From Bacteroidota bacterium (lineage in GTDB: Bacteria > Bacteroidota > Bacteroidia > Bacteroidales > SZUA-534): 64,000 bases of DNA. Under the pieces are notes generated by a model. It saw only the letters and a program-made list of their open reading frames with translations, had not been told where the DNA came from and did not search any database. Shown one piece after another: positions 9,974 through 19,370 of the stretch. Every line of letters begins with the position of its first letter. Position 1 is the first letter of the stretch. The position numbers were made by a program, and so were the translations under genes. The DNA lies in the NCBI GenBank assembly GCA_003250355.1, contig QKGS01000077.1:1-64000 (forward strand), given 5' to 3'.

Positions 9974-11121
9974 AGCTTAACGAAAAACAGTTAAAAAGCC
10001 TAAAAACACCTTGCTATATTGTAAATGAAACTAAGCTTGAGGAAAACCTCAGGCTTCTTAAATATGTTCAAGATAAAACAGGCTGTAAAATACTTTTAGC
10101 ATTTAAAGGTTTTGCCATGTGGAGCATGGCAAAACTTGTTCGCAAATATCTGCCCGGCACATCGGCAAGTTCTGTTAGTGAAGCCCGTTTAGGTCGTCAC
10201 GAATTTGGTGGTATGCTACACTGCTATGCGCCTGCATATTCGCAAGCCGATATTGACGAACATGTAAAACTAGCCGACCATATTGTATTCAATTCACCCG
10301 GTCAGTGGAACAATTTTAAAGAACAACTAAAAAAATACCCGCAAATTAAATGCGGCTTGCGTATTAATCCGGAACATTCCGAAACCGATACTGCTATTTA
10401 CGACCCCAGCGGTCCAAACAGCCGATTAGGTACCACTCTTAAAAATTTTGAAGCAAATATTCAAAACCTCGAAGGTATATCGGGTTTACACTTTCATAAT
10501 TTATGTGAACTAAATTCCGATGCTTTGGAACGTACACTTGCTGTTGTTGAAGAAAAATTCGGATTCTATTTTAACAAAATATCATGGATAAACTTTGGCG
10601 GCGGACACCATATTACCCGCCCCGATTATGATATTGAAAAGCTTGTAAACATTATTAACAACTTTAAAAGTAAATACAAGCTCGATGTATATTTAGAACC
10701 CGGCGAAGCTATTGCTCTAAATACCGGAGTACTGGTTTCTACTGTTTTAGATGTATTCAATAACGGTATGGACTTGGCTATTCTTGACACTTCGGCAACA
10801 GCACATATGCCCGATGTACTTGAAATGCCTTACCGCCCATATATTGAAAATGCCGGTGAACCCGAAAAACTTGCTCATACATTCCGCCTTGGTGGTGTTA
10901 CCTGCCTTGCAGGCGATGTTATTGGCGACTACAGCTTCAATGAACCTGTTAAAATAGGCGACAAACTTGTTTTCGGCGATATGGCACACTATACCATGGT
11001 TAAAAACACTACTTTTAACGGGGTTCGTTTACCTAATATTTATAAGTTCAATTCTCAAACTAAAGAATTAACACTTATTAAAGAATTCGGTTACAATGAC
11101 TATAAATCGAGATTAAGTTAA
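9952..11121 (+). CDS. nspC: Carboxynorspermidine decarboxylase
   Basis: 389 residues, PLP-dependent group IV (alanine racemase-fold) decarboxylase. The probable PLP lysine is Lys52 in ILLAFKGFAMWS. INFGGGHHITRPDYD and LEPGEAIALNTG match the family's PLP-phosphate loop and active-site segments. It removes CO2 from carboxy(nor)spermidine to yield (nor)spermidine. The ATG at 9952 overlaps the end of the dehydrogenase gene, which implies translational coupling. speA follows after 37 bases. Confidence 0.95.
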   Translation: MEQFGKIKLNEKQLKSLKTPCYIVNETKLEENLRLLKYVQDKTGCKILLAFKGFAMWSMAKLVRKYLPGTSASSVSEARLGRHEFGGMLHCYAPAYSQADIDEHVKLADHIVFNSPGQWNNFKEQLKKYPQIKCGLRINPEHSETDTAIYDPSGPNSRLGTTLKNFEANIQNLEGISGLHFHNLCELNSDALERTLAVVEEKFGFYFNKISWINFGGGHHITRPDYDIEKLVNIINNFKSKYKLDVYLEPGEAIALNTGVLVSTVLDVFNNGMDLAILDTSATAHMPDVLEMPYRPYIENAGEPEKLAHTFRLGGVTCLAGDVIGDYSFNEPVKIGDKLVFGDMAHYTMVKNTTFNGVRLPNIYKFNSQTKELTLIKEFGYNDYKSRLS

Positions 11122-11158
11122 ATTATAATTTTTAAGCACCATTCATAAGCATACATAA

Positions 11159-13054
11159 ATGAGAAAATGGACAATTGAAGACTCAGTTGAACTATACAAC
11201 ATAAAAGGTTGGGGAGTAAACTATTTTTCAATCAACGATAAAGGAAATGTAACAGTTACACCCAATAAAAACGGTGTTAGTATTGACCTAAAAGAAGTAA
11301 TTGACGAACTTTTGGTTCGCGACATTACTACTCCTGTCCTATTACGTTTCCCCGATATTCTTGACAACAGAATTATAAAAATGAACAACTGCTTTAAAAA
11401 GGCTGCTACTGAATATGACTTTAAAGGTGAAAGCTTTGTTGTTTATCCTATTAAAGTTAATCAAACACAACCTGTTGTTGAAGAAATAGTTAGCTATGGC
11501 AAAAAATTCAACATTGGTCTTGAAGCAGGTTCAAAACCCGAACTTCATGCAGTTATAGCATCGAGTACCGATAACGATTCACTAATTGTATGCAATGGCT
11601 ACAAAGACGAAGACTATATTGAACTTGCTCTACTTGCCCAAAAAATGGGTCGTAGAATATACCTTGTAGTTGAAAAACTCAATGAGCTTAAAATGATAAC
11701 CACCATTGCCGAGCGTTTGGAAATAATACCAAACATAGGCATAAGAGTAAAACTTGCAAGCTCTGGCAGCGGAAAGTGGGAAAGCTCCGGTGGCGATGTT
11801 AGCAAATTCGGACTTACTTCGAGCGACCTTTGCGAAGCAATGGAGTATCTGGAATCAATAAATATGAAGGAAAGTGTGAAACTAATTCACTTTCATATAG
11901 GTAGCCAGGTTACAAAAATTCGTTTAATAAAGATAGCATTACGCGAAGCTGCTCAGTTTTATGTACAATTCCGCAAAGAAGGTTACAATGTAGAATTTGT
12001 TGATATAGGCGGCGGACTTGGAGTCGATTACGATGGTACAAAATCGGCAAACAGCGAAAGCAGTGTTAATTACAGTATCCAGGAATATGTTAACGATGCT
12101 ATTTCGTGCATGGTCGATGCTTCTGATAAAAATGGTATCCCACACCCAAATATAATAACAGAATCGGGGCGTTCGCTTACAGCTCACCATTCGGTACTAG
12201 TATTTGAAGTTCTTGAAAAATCATCGCTACCCGAATGGAAAGATGATGTTGAAATAAGCGAAAACGACCACGACCTTGTTAAGGAGCTTTACGAAGCACG
12301 TGAATGCCTAAACCAATCGCGAATGCTCGAATTATGGCACGACGCACAAATAATTCGCGAAGAAGCTCTTGACCGATTTAGTTTGGGTATGTTAAACATA
12401 AAAACACGTGCTCAAATAGAACGCTTATTTTGGAGTATTGCCAAAGATATTTACAAAATGACAGCTAACCTTAAACACGTACCCGATGAGTTTAATACTT
12501 TATCGAAGCTGTTGTCTGAAAAATACTTCTGTAATTTCTCACTATTTCAGTCATTGCCCGACTCTTGGGCTATTGATCAGATATTCCCTATAATACCATT
12601 ACACCGTCATAATGAACGCCCTGAAGTACAAGCAACATTTCAAGACATTACTTGTGATTCTGATGGCAAAATCGAAAACTTTATTGCAACAAAAAATGTT
12701 TCATACAATTTGCCTGTTCATAAACTCAATGACGATGATTCATATTATATAGGTGTATTTTTGGTTGGAGCATATCAGGAAATTTTGGGTGACCTTCACA
12801 ACTTATTCGGCGATACTAATGCTGTACATATATCAACAAAAAATGGAACATACAGCATAGACCAAATAATTGATGGTGAAACCGTTGCCGATGTTTTAGA
12901 ATATGTTCAGTATAACCCTAAGAAACTTGTACGAACAGTAGAAACATGGGTAACATCGTCGGTAAAAGCAGGTAAAATTTCACCTAAAGAAGGGAAAGAG
13001 TTTTTATCGAACTACCGTTCCGGTCTTTATGGATATACTTACTTAGAAAAATAA
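11159..13054 (+). CDS. speA: Biosynthetic arginine decarboxylase
   Basis: 631 residues, the usual length for the SpeA family. PLP-binding Lys99 sits in YPIKVNQTQP. DIGGGLGVDYDG and ESGRSLTAHHS are the conserved phosphate-loop and active-site segments. It converts arginine to agmatine, the precursor of putrescine. With the two preceding genes it makes a polyamine cluster: arginine to agmatine here, and putrescine to spermidine by the dehydrogenase/decarboxylase pair. The agmatine-to-putrescine enzymes are not in the window. A large hairpin follows directly. Confidence 0.97.
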   Translation: MRKWTIEDSVELYNIKGWGVNYFSINDKGNVTVTPNKNGVSIDLKEVIDELLVRDITTPVLLRFPDILDNRIIKMNNCFKKAATEYDFKGESFVVYPIKVNQTQPVVEEIVSYGKKFNIGLEAGSKPELHAVIASSTDNDSLIVCNGYKDEDYIELALLAQKMGRRIYLVVEKLNELKMITTIAERLEIIPNIGIRVKLASSGSGKWESSGGDVSKFGLTSSDLCEAMEYLESINMKESVKLIHFHIGSQVTKIRLIKIALREAAQFYVQFRKEGYNVEFVDIGGGLGVDYDGTKSANSESSVNYSIQEYVNDAISCMVDASDKNGIPHPNIITESGRSLTAHHSVLVFEVLEKSSLPEWKDDVEISENDHDLVKELYEARECLNQSRMLELWHDAQIIREEALDRFSLGMLNIKTRAQIERLFWSIAKDIYKMTANLKHVPDEFNTLSKLLSEKYFCNFSLFQSLPDSWAIDQIFPIIPLHRHNERPEVQATFQDITCDSDGKIENFIATKNVSYNLPVHKLNDDDSYYIGVFLVGAYQEILGDLHNLFGDTNAVHISTKNGTYSIDQIIDGETVADVLEYVQYNPKKLVRTVETWVTSSVKAGKISPKEGKEFLSNYRSGLYGYTYLEK

Positions 13055-13062
13055 AATTGAAC

Positions 13063-13197
13063 AAAAAAGGGGGGGTGTCCAAAAAGTCACGGGGTGAATA
13101 GATTTGTTAGAATTCTCAAATGACAAATTACTGTATTGCAAATAATTAGCAATTCACCCCGTGACTAATCTGAAGTTTTTGGACAGCCCCTTTTTTT
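13063..13197 (+). terminator. Large inverted repeat after speA (terminator, possibly an IS end)
   Basis: The arms 13076-13099 and 13152-13185 pair. GTCACGGGGTGAAT matches ATTCACCCCGTGAC perfectly over 14 bases, and TGTCCAAAAA matches TTTTTGGACA over 10, with a 10-base bulge on the 3' side. G-runs and A-runs outside pair with C-runs and a T-run. The loop is about 52 bases. It can terminate speA transcription, but it is far longer than a normal terminator and touches the IS remnant, so one or both arms may be transposon ends. Confidence 0.7.
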
Positions 13198-13652
13198 ATC
13201 CGCATATTTGACAAATTTCACAGATTTGATTTTTGGTTTATGCATTTAAAGCAAATAAATGCAAGCAGAAAGCTATCGCATTAGAAGGGCTGTTTAAAGC
13301 CTATATTATTGCAAACCAACGAGCTTTTAGGTGCTCATTTTTGAAATATTATGAGCTATTACACAACCATAGCAAAAATTTTCTTAATCTCACATTTCAA
13401 GCACTTGCTTCTAAACCGGAAGATTGTATTATGATCAGGTCTTTGCATCCCGCTCAACCACATATAATAAATGTTCAATTTAAGTTGTTCTTCTATCCCT
13501 CGTGAGGAGTAAACGTTGATCAGATAGGCAAAAATGTTACAAATTCTTATGGATTCAAGGGAGTATTTTGACTTTTTTTCTCCTGATTTACAAACAGTTA
13601 CTATTGATAACTCAAAAATAGAATTCGTGCTAATTCGTGAAATTCGTGGCAA
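13176..13652 (-). pseudogene. Remnant of an IS1182-like transposase
   Basis: A minus-strand frame at 13359-13652 carries, at about 13380-13520, NVYSSRGIEEQLKLNIYYMW followed by LSGMQRPDHNTIFRFRSKCL. This matches the N-terminal part of IS1182-type transposases (the DUF772 region: Ser-Arg-Arg-Ile-Glu, then Met-Trp-Leu, then PDHNTI-x-RFR). Everything before it is unrelated and the frame stops soon after, so only a fragment of a normal gene of about 500 codons is left. It lies between two sequences sharing GACAGCC (13181-13187 and near 13680), which could be the old ends. The element is certainly inactive. Confidence 0.65.
13622..13648. repeat. Triple AATTCGTG repeat
   Basis: AATTCGTG occurs at 13622, 13632 and 13641, about one helical turn apart. 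It sits at the outer side of the IS remnant and beside the chemotaxis-gene terminator. Repeats of this style are seen between genes in many Bacteroidota (recollection, not searched). Confidence 0.5.
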
Positions 13653-13686
13653 AAAAAAGAGGCTATCCCTTTTGAGACAGCCTCTA
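13650..13686 (-). terminator. Terminator of the chemotaxis receptor gene
   Basis: Read on the minus strand, AGAGGCTGTCTC, a short loop and GGATAGCCTCT form a stem followed by a run of eight T. It lies 34 bases after the receptor stop codon. The arm AGGCTGTCTC may have come from the adjoining insertion sequence. Confidence 0.75.
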
Positions 13687-13719
13687 AAACTTCACTTCTA
13701 TTTTTATTTTCGAGAAACT

Positions 13720-15003
13720 TTAAAAACTTTCAAATTCATCGTCGCTATGTTTGCTTAAATCTATTCGCACATTTGGTGATGATATATTCGATTTAGATTG
13801 AGGCTTTGGATATGCTTTGGTTCTTGACTCTTCTTTTTTAGCCTTATTGACACTTGCCCCACGACTTTTCCCTTTATATACATTTTGAGCCGACTGTTTT
13901 ATCTTAAAGAAAGCAATAAGGTCTTTCAATACATCGGCTTGCCCTGATAATTCTTCTGAGTTTGCAGCTAACTCCTCACTCGACGATGCATTTTGCTGAA
14001 CCACTAGATTCATTTGCTGTATTGCAGTATTTACTTGATTTGCACCGTTATTTTGTTCTGCACTTGCTGCTGCAATTTCCTGTACAAGCTGTGTTGTTTT
14101 CTCTATTTTGGGCATTGTTTCCATCATTACCATACCTGCACCCGTTGATAATTGAAGACTCTTTTCTGCTAATGCTACAATTTCCTCAGCTGCTTTTTTA
14201 CTACTTTCGGCCAGTTTTCTTACCTCTGCAGCAACTACTGCAAACCCTTTTCCCTGTTCACCTGCACGAGCAGCTTCAACAGCAGCATTTAGTGCCAATA
14301 TATTTGTTTGAAAGGCTATATCATTTATTATCGTAATTTTATCAACTATCTCTTTATTTGCAATATTTGCTTGTTTTGCTCTTTCTGCAACATCAATAAC
14401 TCCTTTATAAGCCTCTTCCGATATTTTCTCTGTATGCCTTGCATTATCAGTATTTTGCTGAATATTTGAAGTTATTTGTTCCATTGTTGAAGAAACCTCC
14501 TCTATTGACGAAGCCTGCTCATTGGCTCCCTGCGAAAGCTGCTGACTTGAACTACTCAACTGCTGACTCGATGCAGCCAAATTATCTGAGTTTGAATCAA
14601 TCTCACCTATTACAGTATTGAGTTTCTTTACCAATTCAAGTAACGAATTGTTGAGTATTCCCAATTCATTGGTACTTTCACTCTTTTGTATCTCTATTTG
14701 TAAATTCCCTTCAGCTACTTCCTTAACCTGCCCTATTGCATTATTTAACGGAATACGCAAAAGTTTATTGATATATATAAATATTACTGTACCTACAGCA
14801 AAGTTAACCGGGGTTGCCCACCATGTTTCCAAAACACCATTCATGCCGGCAACAAACTGCGTCATACTTATAAAATAAAGAAGTACAACTGTCCATACAC
14901 TTATGGTAAACATAATCGACTTCTTAAATATGAGCCGCATAATCCATATAGCTAAAGGAAATGAAGCTACCAACACTATAATTTGTAATTTAAGCTGATT
15001 CAT
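13720..15003 (-). CDS. Methyl-accepting chemotaxis-type protein
   Basis: 427 residues. Three hydrophobic segments fill the first 85 residues with almost no periplasmic loop, so it probably senses within the membrane or cytoplasm. A HAMP-like linker follows, then the coiled-coil signalling domain with the conserved hairpin tip [20 protein letters not shown]. The C-terminus is a basic linker ending in the acidic peptide SDDEFESF. These receptors control a CheA kinase through CheW. No other chemotaxis gene is nearby, so it may belong to a gliding or other Che-like system elsewhere. Confidence 0.92.
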   Translation of the reverse strand: MNQLKLQIIVLVASFPLAIWIMRLIFKKSIMFTISVWTVVLLYFISMTQFVAGMNGVLETWWATPVNFAVGTVIFIYINKLLRIPLNNAIGQVKEVAEGNLQIEIQKSESTNELGILNNSLLELVKKLNTVIGEIDSNSDNLAASSQQLSSSSQQLSQGANEQASSIEEVSSTMEQITSNIQQNTDNARHTEKISEEAYKGVIDVAERAKQANIANKEIVDKITIINDIAFQTNILALNAAVEAARAGEQGKGFAVVAAEVRKLAESSKKAAEEIVALAEKSLQLSTGAGMVMMETMPKIEKTTQLVQEIAAASAEQNNGANQVNTAIQQMNLVVQQNASSSEELAANSEELSGQADVLKDLIAFFKIKQSAQNVYKGKSRGASVNKAKKEESRTKAYPKPQSKSNISSPNVRIDLSKHSDDEFESF

Positions 15004-15172
15004 AGATATAACTATTTTTTAGTTTATAATTATTCTAAATATAATAAAAACAGCAATTCATAACAACCCTGTTTTTTATGTTTTACATTGTGAATTACTA
15101 TTTAATAACTTTATATAGTATAATAGTGTAAATGCCATATCAATTATAATATTTGCATAAAAAACATTAACA

Positions 15173-16357
15173 ATGAATGTAAAAATTGGGACACCACTTA
15201 CCGGCTCGGCAACAAAAGTTATGATGCTGGGTTCCGGAGAGTTAGGCAAAGAAGTTGTAATAGAATTTCAGCGTTACGGGGTTGAAGTTATAGCTGTTGA
15301 CAGTTATGAAAATGCTCCGGCTATGCAGGTTGCTCACCGTTCGCACGTTATATCAATGCTCGATGGTAATGCTTTACGCAAAATAATAGAACAAGAGAAA
15401 CCTCACTACATAGTTCCCGAAGTTGAAGCTATAGCTACCGAAACACTTATTGCTCTCGAAAAAGAGGGATATAATATTATACCTACTGCCAATGCTACAT
15501 ACCTTACCATGAACCGCGAAGGCATTAGAACTCTTGCTGCTGTTGAACTGGGGCTAAATACATCGCCGTTTGTATTTGCCGGCACTAAAGATGAATTTGT
15601 AAAAGGAATAAAAAAAATTGGCACTCCATGTGTGGTAAAACCTATTATGAGTTCGTCGGGTAAAGGACAAAGTGTTGTTAAAACAGATGCCGATATTGAC
15701 TATGCTTGGAATTATGCAATGGAAGGAAGCCGAGGTAAAAGCAACCGTGTAATAATAGAAGGCTTTGTCGATTTCGATTATGAAATAACCCTGCTAACTG
15801 TGGCACATAAAAATGGTGTTTCGTTCTGTGCTCCTATCGGCCACCGTCAGGAAAACGGCGATTATCAGGAATCATGGCAACCGCAACCAATGTCTGAAAC
15901 AGCTCTGAAAAAATCGGAAGAAATAGCCGAAAAAGTAGTAAAAGCCCTTGGCGGACGAGGAATATTCGGAGTAGAATTTTTCATTAAAGGCGATATAGTA
16001 TATTTCAGCGAACTTTCGCCACGCCCACACGATACAGGCATGGTTACTATGATATCACAAGATATATCGGAATTTGCTCTACATACGCGAGCAATACTAG
16101 GCTTACCTATTCCTAATATTGTACAACACGGACCATCTGCAAGTTCTGTTATTTTAGTTAAAGGCAAATCGGAAAATATAGTATACTGCGGTTTGGAAGA
16201 AGCTCTTTCTAAACCCGATACGCAAATACGACTATTCGGCAAACCTAAAGTTGACGGCGAACGTCGTATGGGTGTTTGTTTATCGCGCGGAACATCAATT
16301 GATGAAGCCAGACAGAAGGCTAATAGTGCGGCAAAAGCGGTAAAATACAGTCTATAA
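15173..16357 (+). CDS. purT: Formate-dependent phosphoribosylglycinamide formyltransferase
   Basis: 394 residues, ATP-grasp fold and normal length for PurT. Signatures include [38 protein letters not shown] in the ATP-binding domain, and [20 protein letters not shown] near the metal site. It makes formylglycinamide ribonucleotide from GAR, formate and ATP in purine synthesis, without using formyl-tetrahydrofolate. It stands alone, 229 bases before kdsA. Confidence 0.97.
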   Translation: MNVKIGTPLTGSATKVMMLGSGELGKEVVIEFQRYGVEVIAVDSYENAPAMQVAHRSHVISMLDGNALRKIIEQEKPHYIVPEVEAIATETLIALEKEGYNIIPTANATYLTMNREGIRTLAAVELGLNTSPFVFAGTKDEFVKGIKKIGTPCVVKPIMSSSGKGQSVVKTDADIDYAWNYAMEGSRGKSNRVIIEGFVDFDYEITLLTVAHKNGVSFCAPIGHRQENGDYQESWQPQPMSETALKKSEEIAEKVVKALGGRGIFGVEFFIKGDIVYFSELSPRPHDTGMVTMISQDISEFALHTRAILGLPIPNIVQHGPSASSVILVKGKSENIVYCGLEEALSKPDTQIRLFGKPKVDGERRMGVCLSRGTSIDEARQKANSAAKAVKYSL

Positions 16358-16586
16358 TTAACATAATCAGCCGACAGTTGATATTATTATAATCTTAATA
16401 AATACTGCCTGCTAAAAACTAAAGAGTGCCTATAAAAAGGTAGGGTTTTAAAACTCATTCTTGTTCTGTATCCGTAGACAATTACATTTTGTCACAAGCA
16501 TTATATTTATTTAATTACAGGGCGTTGGGAATTGTCGGTTTTTTGCTTTTCTTTACGACGCCAAAACAGAAAACAATATACAAATT

Positions 16587-17411
16587 ATGGATAATATCAC
16601 TGTTAGAGGACAACAGTTTGGAAAAGATAAGTTCTTTTTAATTAGCGGACCTTGCGTTATTGAAGATGAAAAAATAATGATGCAAACCGCAGAAAGTCTG
16701 AAAAAACTTACCGATAAACTTAATCTTCCTTTCATATTCAAATCATCGTTTATGAAAGATAACCGCAGCTCGGTAGAATACTACATGGGTCCCGGATTAG
16801 ACGAAGGTTTAAAAATGTTGCAAAAAGTAAAGGATACTTTCGATGTTCCTGTTTTAACCGACATTCACTACCCCGACCAACTAAAAGCTGCAGCCGAGGT
16901 TATTGATGTTCTTCAAATACCTGCTTACCTATGTATGCAAACTACCCTGGTGGTTGAAGCTGCAAAAACAGGTTTGCCTATTAATATTAAACACGGACAG
17001 TTTCTTGCACCTGAAAACATGATAAAACCGGTTCAAAAAATTGAATCAACAGGTAACAAAAATATTATTGTAACTGAACGCGGTTTTACTTTCGGGTATA
17101 ACGATATGGTTGTTGACCCTCGTAGTTTCTACGAATTACGACAAACAGGTTATCCTGTAGTATTCGATATTACACACAGTATACGCCGCTATGGCATTCC
17201 TAGTGCCGACCCAACGGGTGGTATGCGTCAGTATTTAAAAACAATAGGCCGTGCAGGTATTGCTGCCGGTGTCGATGGCGTTTTCATTGAAGCGCACCCT
17301 TGCCCTTCAGAAGCTCTTTGCGATGCGGCAAGCCAACTCAATGTTACTGAAATGGAAGAGTTCATAAAACCATTGATTGAGATACACAACATTGAAAAAT
17401 CATACAGATAG
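16587..17411 (+). CDS. kdsA: 3-deoxy-8-phosphooctulonate synthase
   Basis: 274 residues. ISGPCVIED near the start, FKSSFMKDNRSS, the ITHSIRRYG segment and VFIEAHPCPSEALCDAAS at the end are hallmarks of Kdo-8-phosphate synthase. It condenses phosphoenolpyruvate with arabinose 5-phosphate, the first committed step towards Kdo of the LPS inner core. It leads a three-gene cluster with the transaldolase-CBS gene (47 bases on) and the KdsC-like phosphatase. This context suggests that the middle gene also serves Kdo synthesis. Confidence 0.97.
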   Translation: MDNITVRGQQFGKDKFFLISGPCVIEDEKIMMQTAESLKKLTDKLNLPFIFKSSFMKDNRSSVEYYMGPGLDEGLKMLQKVKDTFDVPVLTDIHYPDQLKAAAEVIDVLQIPAYLCMQTTLVVEAAKTGLPINIKHGQFLAPENMIKPVQKIESTGNKNIIVTERGFTFGYNDMVVDPRSFYELRQTGYPVVFDITHSIRRYGIPSADPTGGMRQYLKTIGRAGIAAGVDGVFIEAHPCPSEALCDAASQLNVTEMEEFIKPLIEIHNIEKSYR

Positions 17412-17458
17412 TAATTACACATTTTTAAAGAAAATTATAATACACTAAAATATTAACT

Positions 17459-18466
17459 ATGGAATTGTATTTAGATTCAGTTAAGTTTGACGAAATAGAA
17501 CAGGCTAATAACCTTGGGTTTATAACAGGACTTACAACAACACCAACATTTATGCACCGTGAAGGTATTAAAGATGTTGATGCAGCCATATTGAAACTTT
17601 CAAAAATGGTTTCGGTTCTTCAAATTGAAGCTCTTGGCGACAACGCAGAGCAAATAGTTGCAGAAGCTAAACGTTTACTTACACTAGGTTTAGATAAAAA
17701 CAAAACTGTTTTCAAAATCCCTATCTCTTTAGAAGGTGCTAAAGCTTGTAAAATGCTTACTTCTGAAGGATTTATGGTTAACATACACCTTGTATACACT
17801 ATACAACAAGCTTATCTTGCAATGTGTGCAGGTGCTACTTATGTGTGTGTGCTTATTGGACGCGGTCAGGATCAGGGAGTAGATACCCTTACTTTAGCTG
17901 CCGAATGTGTTCAAATGGCCGAAGAGTATGGTTTTGATTCAAAAATTATGTTCTCGTCGGTTCGTAACCTTGAACATATACGCAATGCTATTGATATAGG
18001 CTGCCACACTATTACCGTTCCTTGGTCTATAATGAAAAATATGTGTAACAACAACCTTACAGACATAGGTACAAAACAGTTTGAAGACCACACTAACCTT
18101 ACTATGACTAAGGCTAAAGAAGTGGTAACAACTGAAAATATTACTATAAGCAAAGACAAAACAATTGGCGATGCGTTAATACAAATGACTAAAAACAAGC
18201 TTGGTGCTGTTATAGTTGTTGATGGTAATAACCAAATATACCGCATATTTACCGATGGTGACTTACGCCGTATGCTTAGCGAAGACAATGGCTCTCTTCT
18301 TACTAAAAAATTTACCGATGTAGAACCAAACACCCCGGTAACTGTCGACGCCGATGCTACACTGATGGAAGTTTCTGATATTTTGCACCAAAAGAAAATT
18401 GACAATATTATTGTTACTAACACCGATGGTATTGTAGGTTTAATTGATATTCAGGATATCGTTTAA
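17459..18466 (+). CDS. Transaldolase/FSA-like aldolase fused to two KdsD-type CBS domains
   Basis: 335 residues with an unusual architecture. Residues 1 to about 220 are a small transaldolase (fructose-6-phosphate aldolase type): Asp6 in MELYLDSV, the Schiff-base lysine Lys86 in TVFKIPISLEGAKACKML, then YVCVLIGRGQDQG and ITVPWSIMKNM. Residues from about 225 to the end form a CBS pair containing RIFTDGDLRRML, a signature of the regulatory half of arabinose-5-phosphate isomerase (KdsD), whose own catalytic SIS domain is absent. It lies between kdsA and a kdsC-like gene, the place expected for kdsD. Inference: it supplies or controls arabinose 5-phosphate for KdsA, perhaps by aldol addition of glycolaldehyde to glyceraldehyde 3-phosphate. 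Confidence 0.85.
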   Translation: MELYLDSVKFDEIEQANNLGFITGLTTTPTFMHREGIKDVDAAILKLSKMVSVLQIEALGDNAEQIVAEAKRLLTLGLDKNKTVFKIPISLEGAKACKMLTSEGFMVNIHLVYTIQQAYLAMCAGATYVCVLIGRGQDQGVDTLTLAAECVQMAEEYGFDSKIMFSSVRNLEHIRNAIDIGCHTITVPWSIMKNMCNNNLTDIGTKQFEDHTNLTMTKAKEVVTTENITISKDKTIGDALIQMTKNKLGAVIVVDGNNQIYRIFTDGDLRRMLSEDNGSLLTKKFTDVEPNTPVTVDADATLMEVSDILHQKKIDNIIVTNTDGIVGLIDIQDIV

Positions 18467-18488
18467 GAAATATCAAATTCAATATATA

Positions 18489-18520
18489 ATGCAAGTTACT
18501 TTCGTAGCTTGCATTTTTTT
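18489..18520 (+). terminator. Hairpin between the transaldolase-CBS gene and the KdsC-like gene
   Basis: ATGCAAGTTAC and GTAGCTTGCAT pair across a TTTC loop (one G-U pair) and end in seven T. It looks like a terminator inside the Kdo cluster, only 16 bases before the next start codon, so it may set a lower level of the phosphatase. Confidence 0.75.
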
Positions 18521-18536
18521 ATAAATAACATTGCTT

Positions 18537-19247
18537 ATGACTGATATTAAAACAATTGAAAAACTATTTACAGATATAGGAGGATCATTTATAACTCCAG
18601 TTAACGAAATACAGGAAAAGCTTAAAAATGTAAAAGCATTCATCTTCGACTGGGACGGAGTATTTAATAATGGAATGAAAACAGGCGAGCAAGGTAGTTT
18701 ATTCTCCGATGTTGACGCAATGGGTACTAATATGCTTCGCTTTAACTATTACCTTAACAACAATAAAACTATACCGTTAAGTTTTATTATAACAGGTTCC
18801 AACAATCAGTCTGCTATTAAACTTGCTAACCGCGAAAAATTCAATGGCTGCTATTATCAGGCTAAATTCAAAAAAGAGGCTATTGATATGCTTTGCGAAA
18901 AACATAATCTGAACTACGAAAACTTCGCCTTTGTTTTCGATGATATTCTTGACATTGAACTTACTAAAATATGCGGATTATCATTTCAGGTAAAAAGAGA
19001 TTCAAACCCACTTTTTAACCAATTTACCATAGGTAATAAATACTGCAATTATGCTACTGCAAATGCCGGTCATGAACATGGACTACGAGAAATATGCGAA
19101 CTAATTATTGGGTTAACCGGCGATTATTCAGCTACTGTAAACAAACGTGTAGCTTTCCGTGGCGACTATGAAGAGTACCTTGCTCTACGTCAGCAAACTA
19201 CTACTGAAGTTATGAATTTACAACCCGATGTATTAAAAAACGAATAA
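18537..19247 (+). CDS. HAD-family phosphatase, KdsC-like
   Basis: 236 residues. FDWDGVFNNG matches motif I of the KdsC class (Asp nucleophile and the Asp-Gly-Val that follows), IITGSNNQSA is motif II, and FVFDDILDIELT is the metal-binding motif III. KdsC removes the phosphate from Kdo-8-phosphate after KdsA. Against a usual KdsC of roughly 170-190 residues this protein has extra N- and C-terminal parts, so it is a divergent member. Start: ATG 18537 is chosen over a TTG six bases upstream. The location after kdsA and the transaldolase-CBS gene supports the Kdo role. Confidence 0.75.
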   Translation: MTDIKTIEKLFTDIGGSFITPVNEIQEKLKNVKAFIFDWDGVFNNGMKTGEQGSLFSDVDAMGTNMLRFNYYLNNNKTIPLSFIITGSNNQSAIKLANREKFNGCYYQAKFKKEAIDMLCEKHNLNYENFAFVFDDILDIELTKICGLSFQVKRDSNPLFNQFTIGNKYCNYATANAGHEHGLREICELIIGLTGDYSATVNKRVAFRGDYEEYLALRQQTTTEVMNLQPDVLKNE

Positions 19248-19370
19248 GTTTATAAGTTGCAGGTTATAAGTTTTAAGTTGTTGATTAAAAAACACATATA
19301 TTAGATATTGAAGTATTTTAGCTCACAACACTTATAATAATACGATACAAATACTATTTTATTTCATACA

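Noticed and set aside
13233-13505. 90-codon plus-strand frame
   Set aside because: Lies across the minus-strand transposase remnant; no coding features of its own.
13962-14336. 124-codon plus-strand frame rich in Leu and Gln
   Set aside because: It is antisense to the coiled-coil domain of the chemotaxis receptor, which explains its composition.
16358-16586. CCGACA...TGTCGG inverted repeat between purT and kdsA
   Set aside because: The arms are only about 6 bases and roughly 150 bases apart, so pairing is not convincing; the gap otherwise holds nothing recognisable.
17911-18423. 170-codon minus-strand frame
   Set aside because: Antisense to the transaldolase-CBS gene; no start region or motif of its own.
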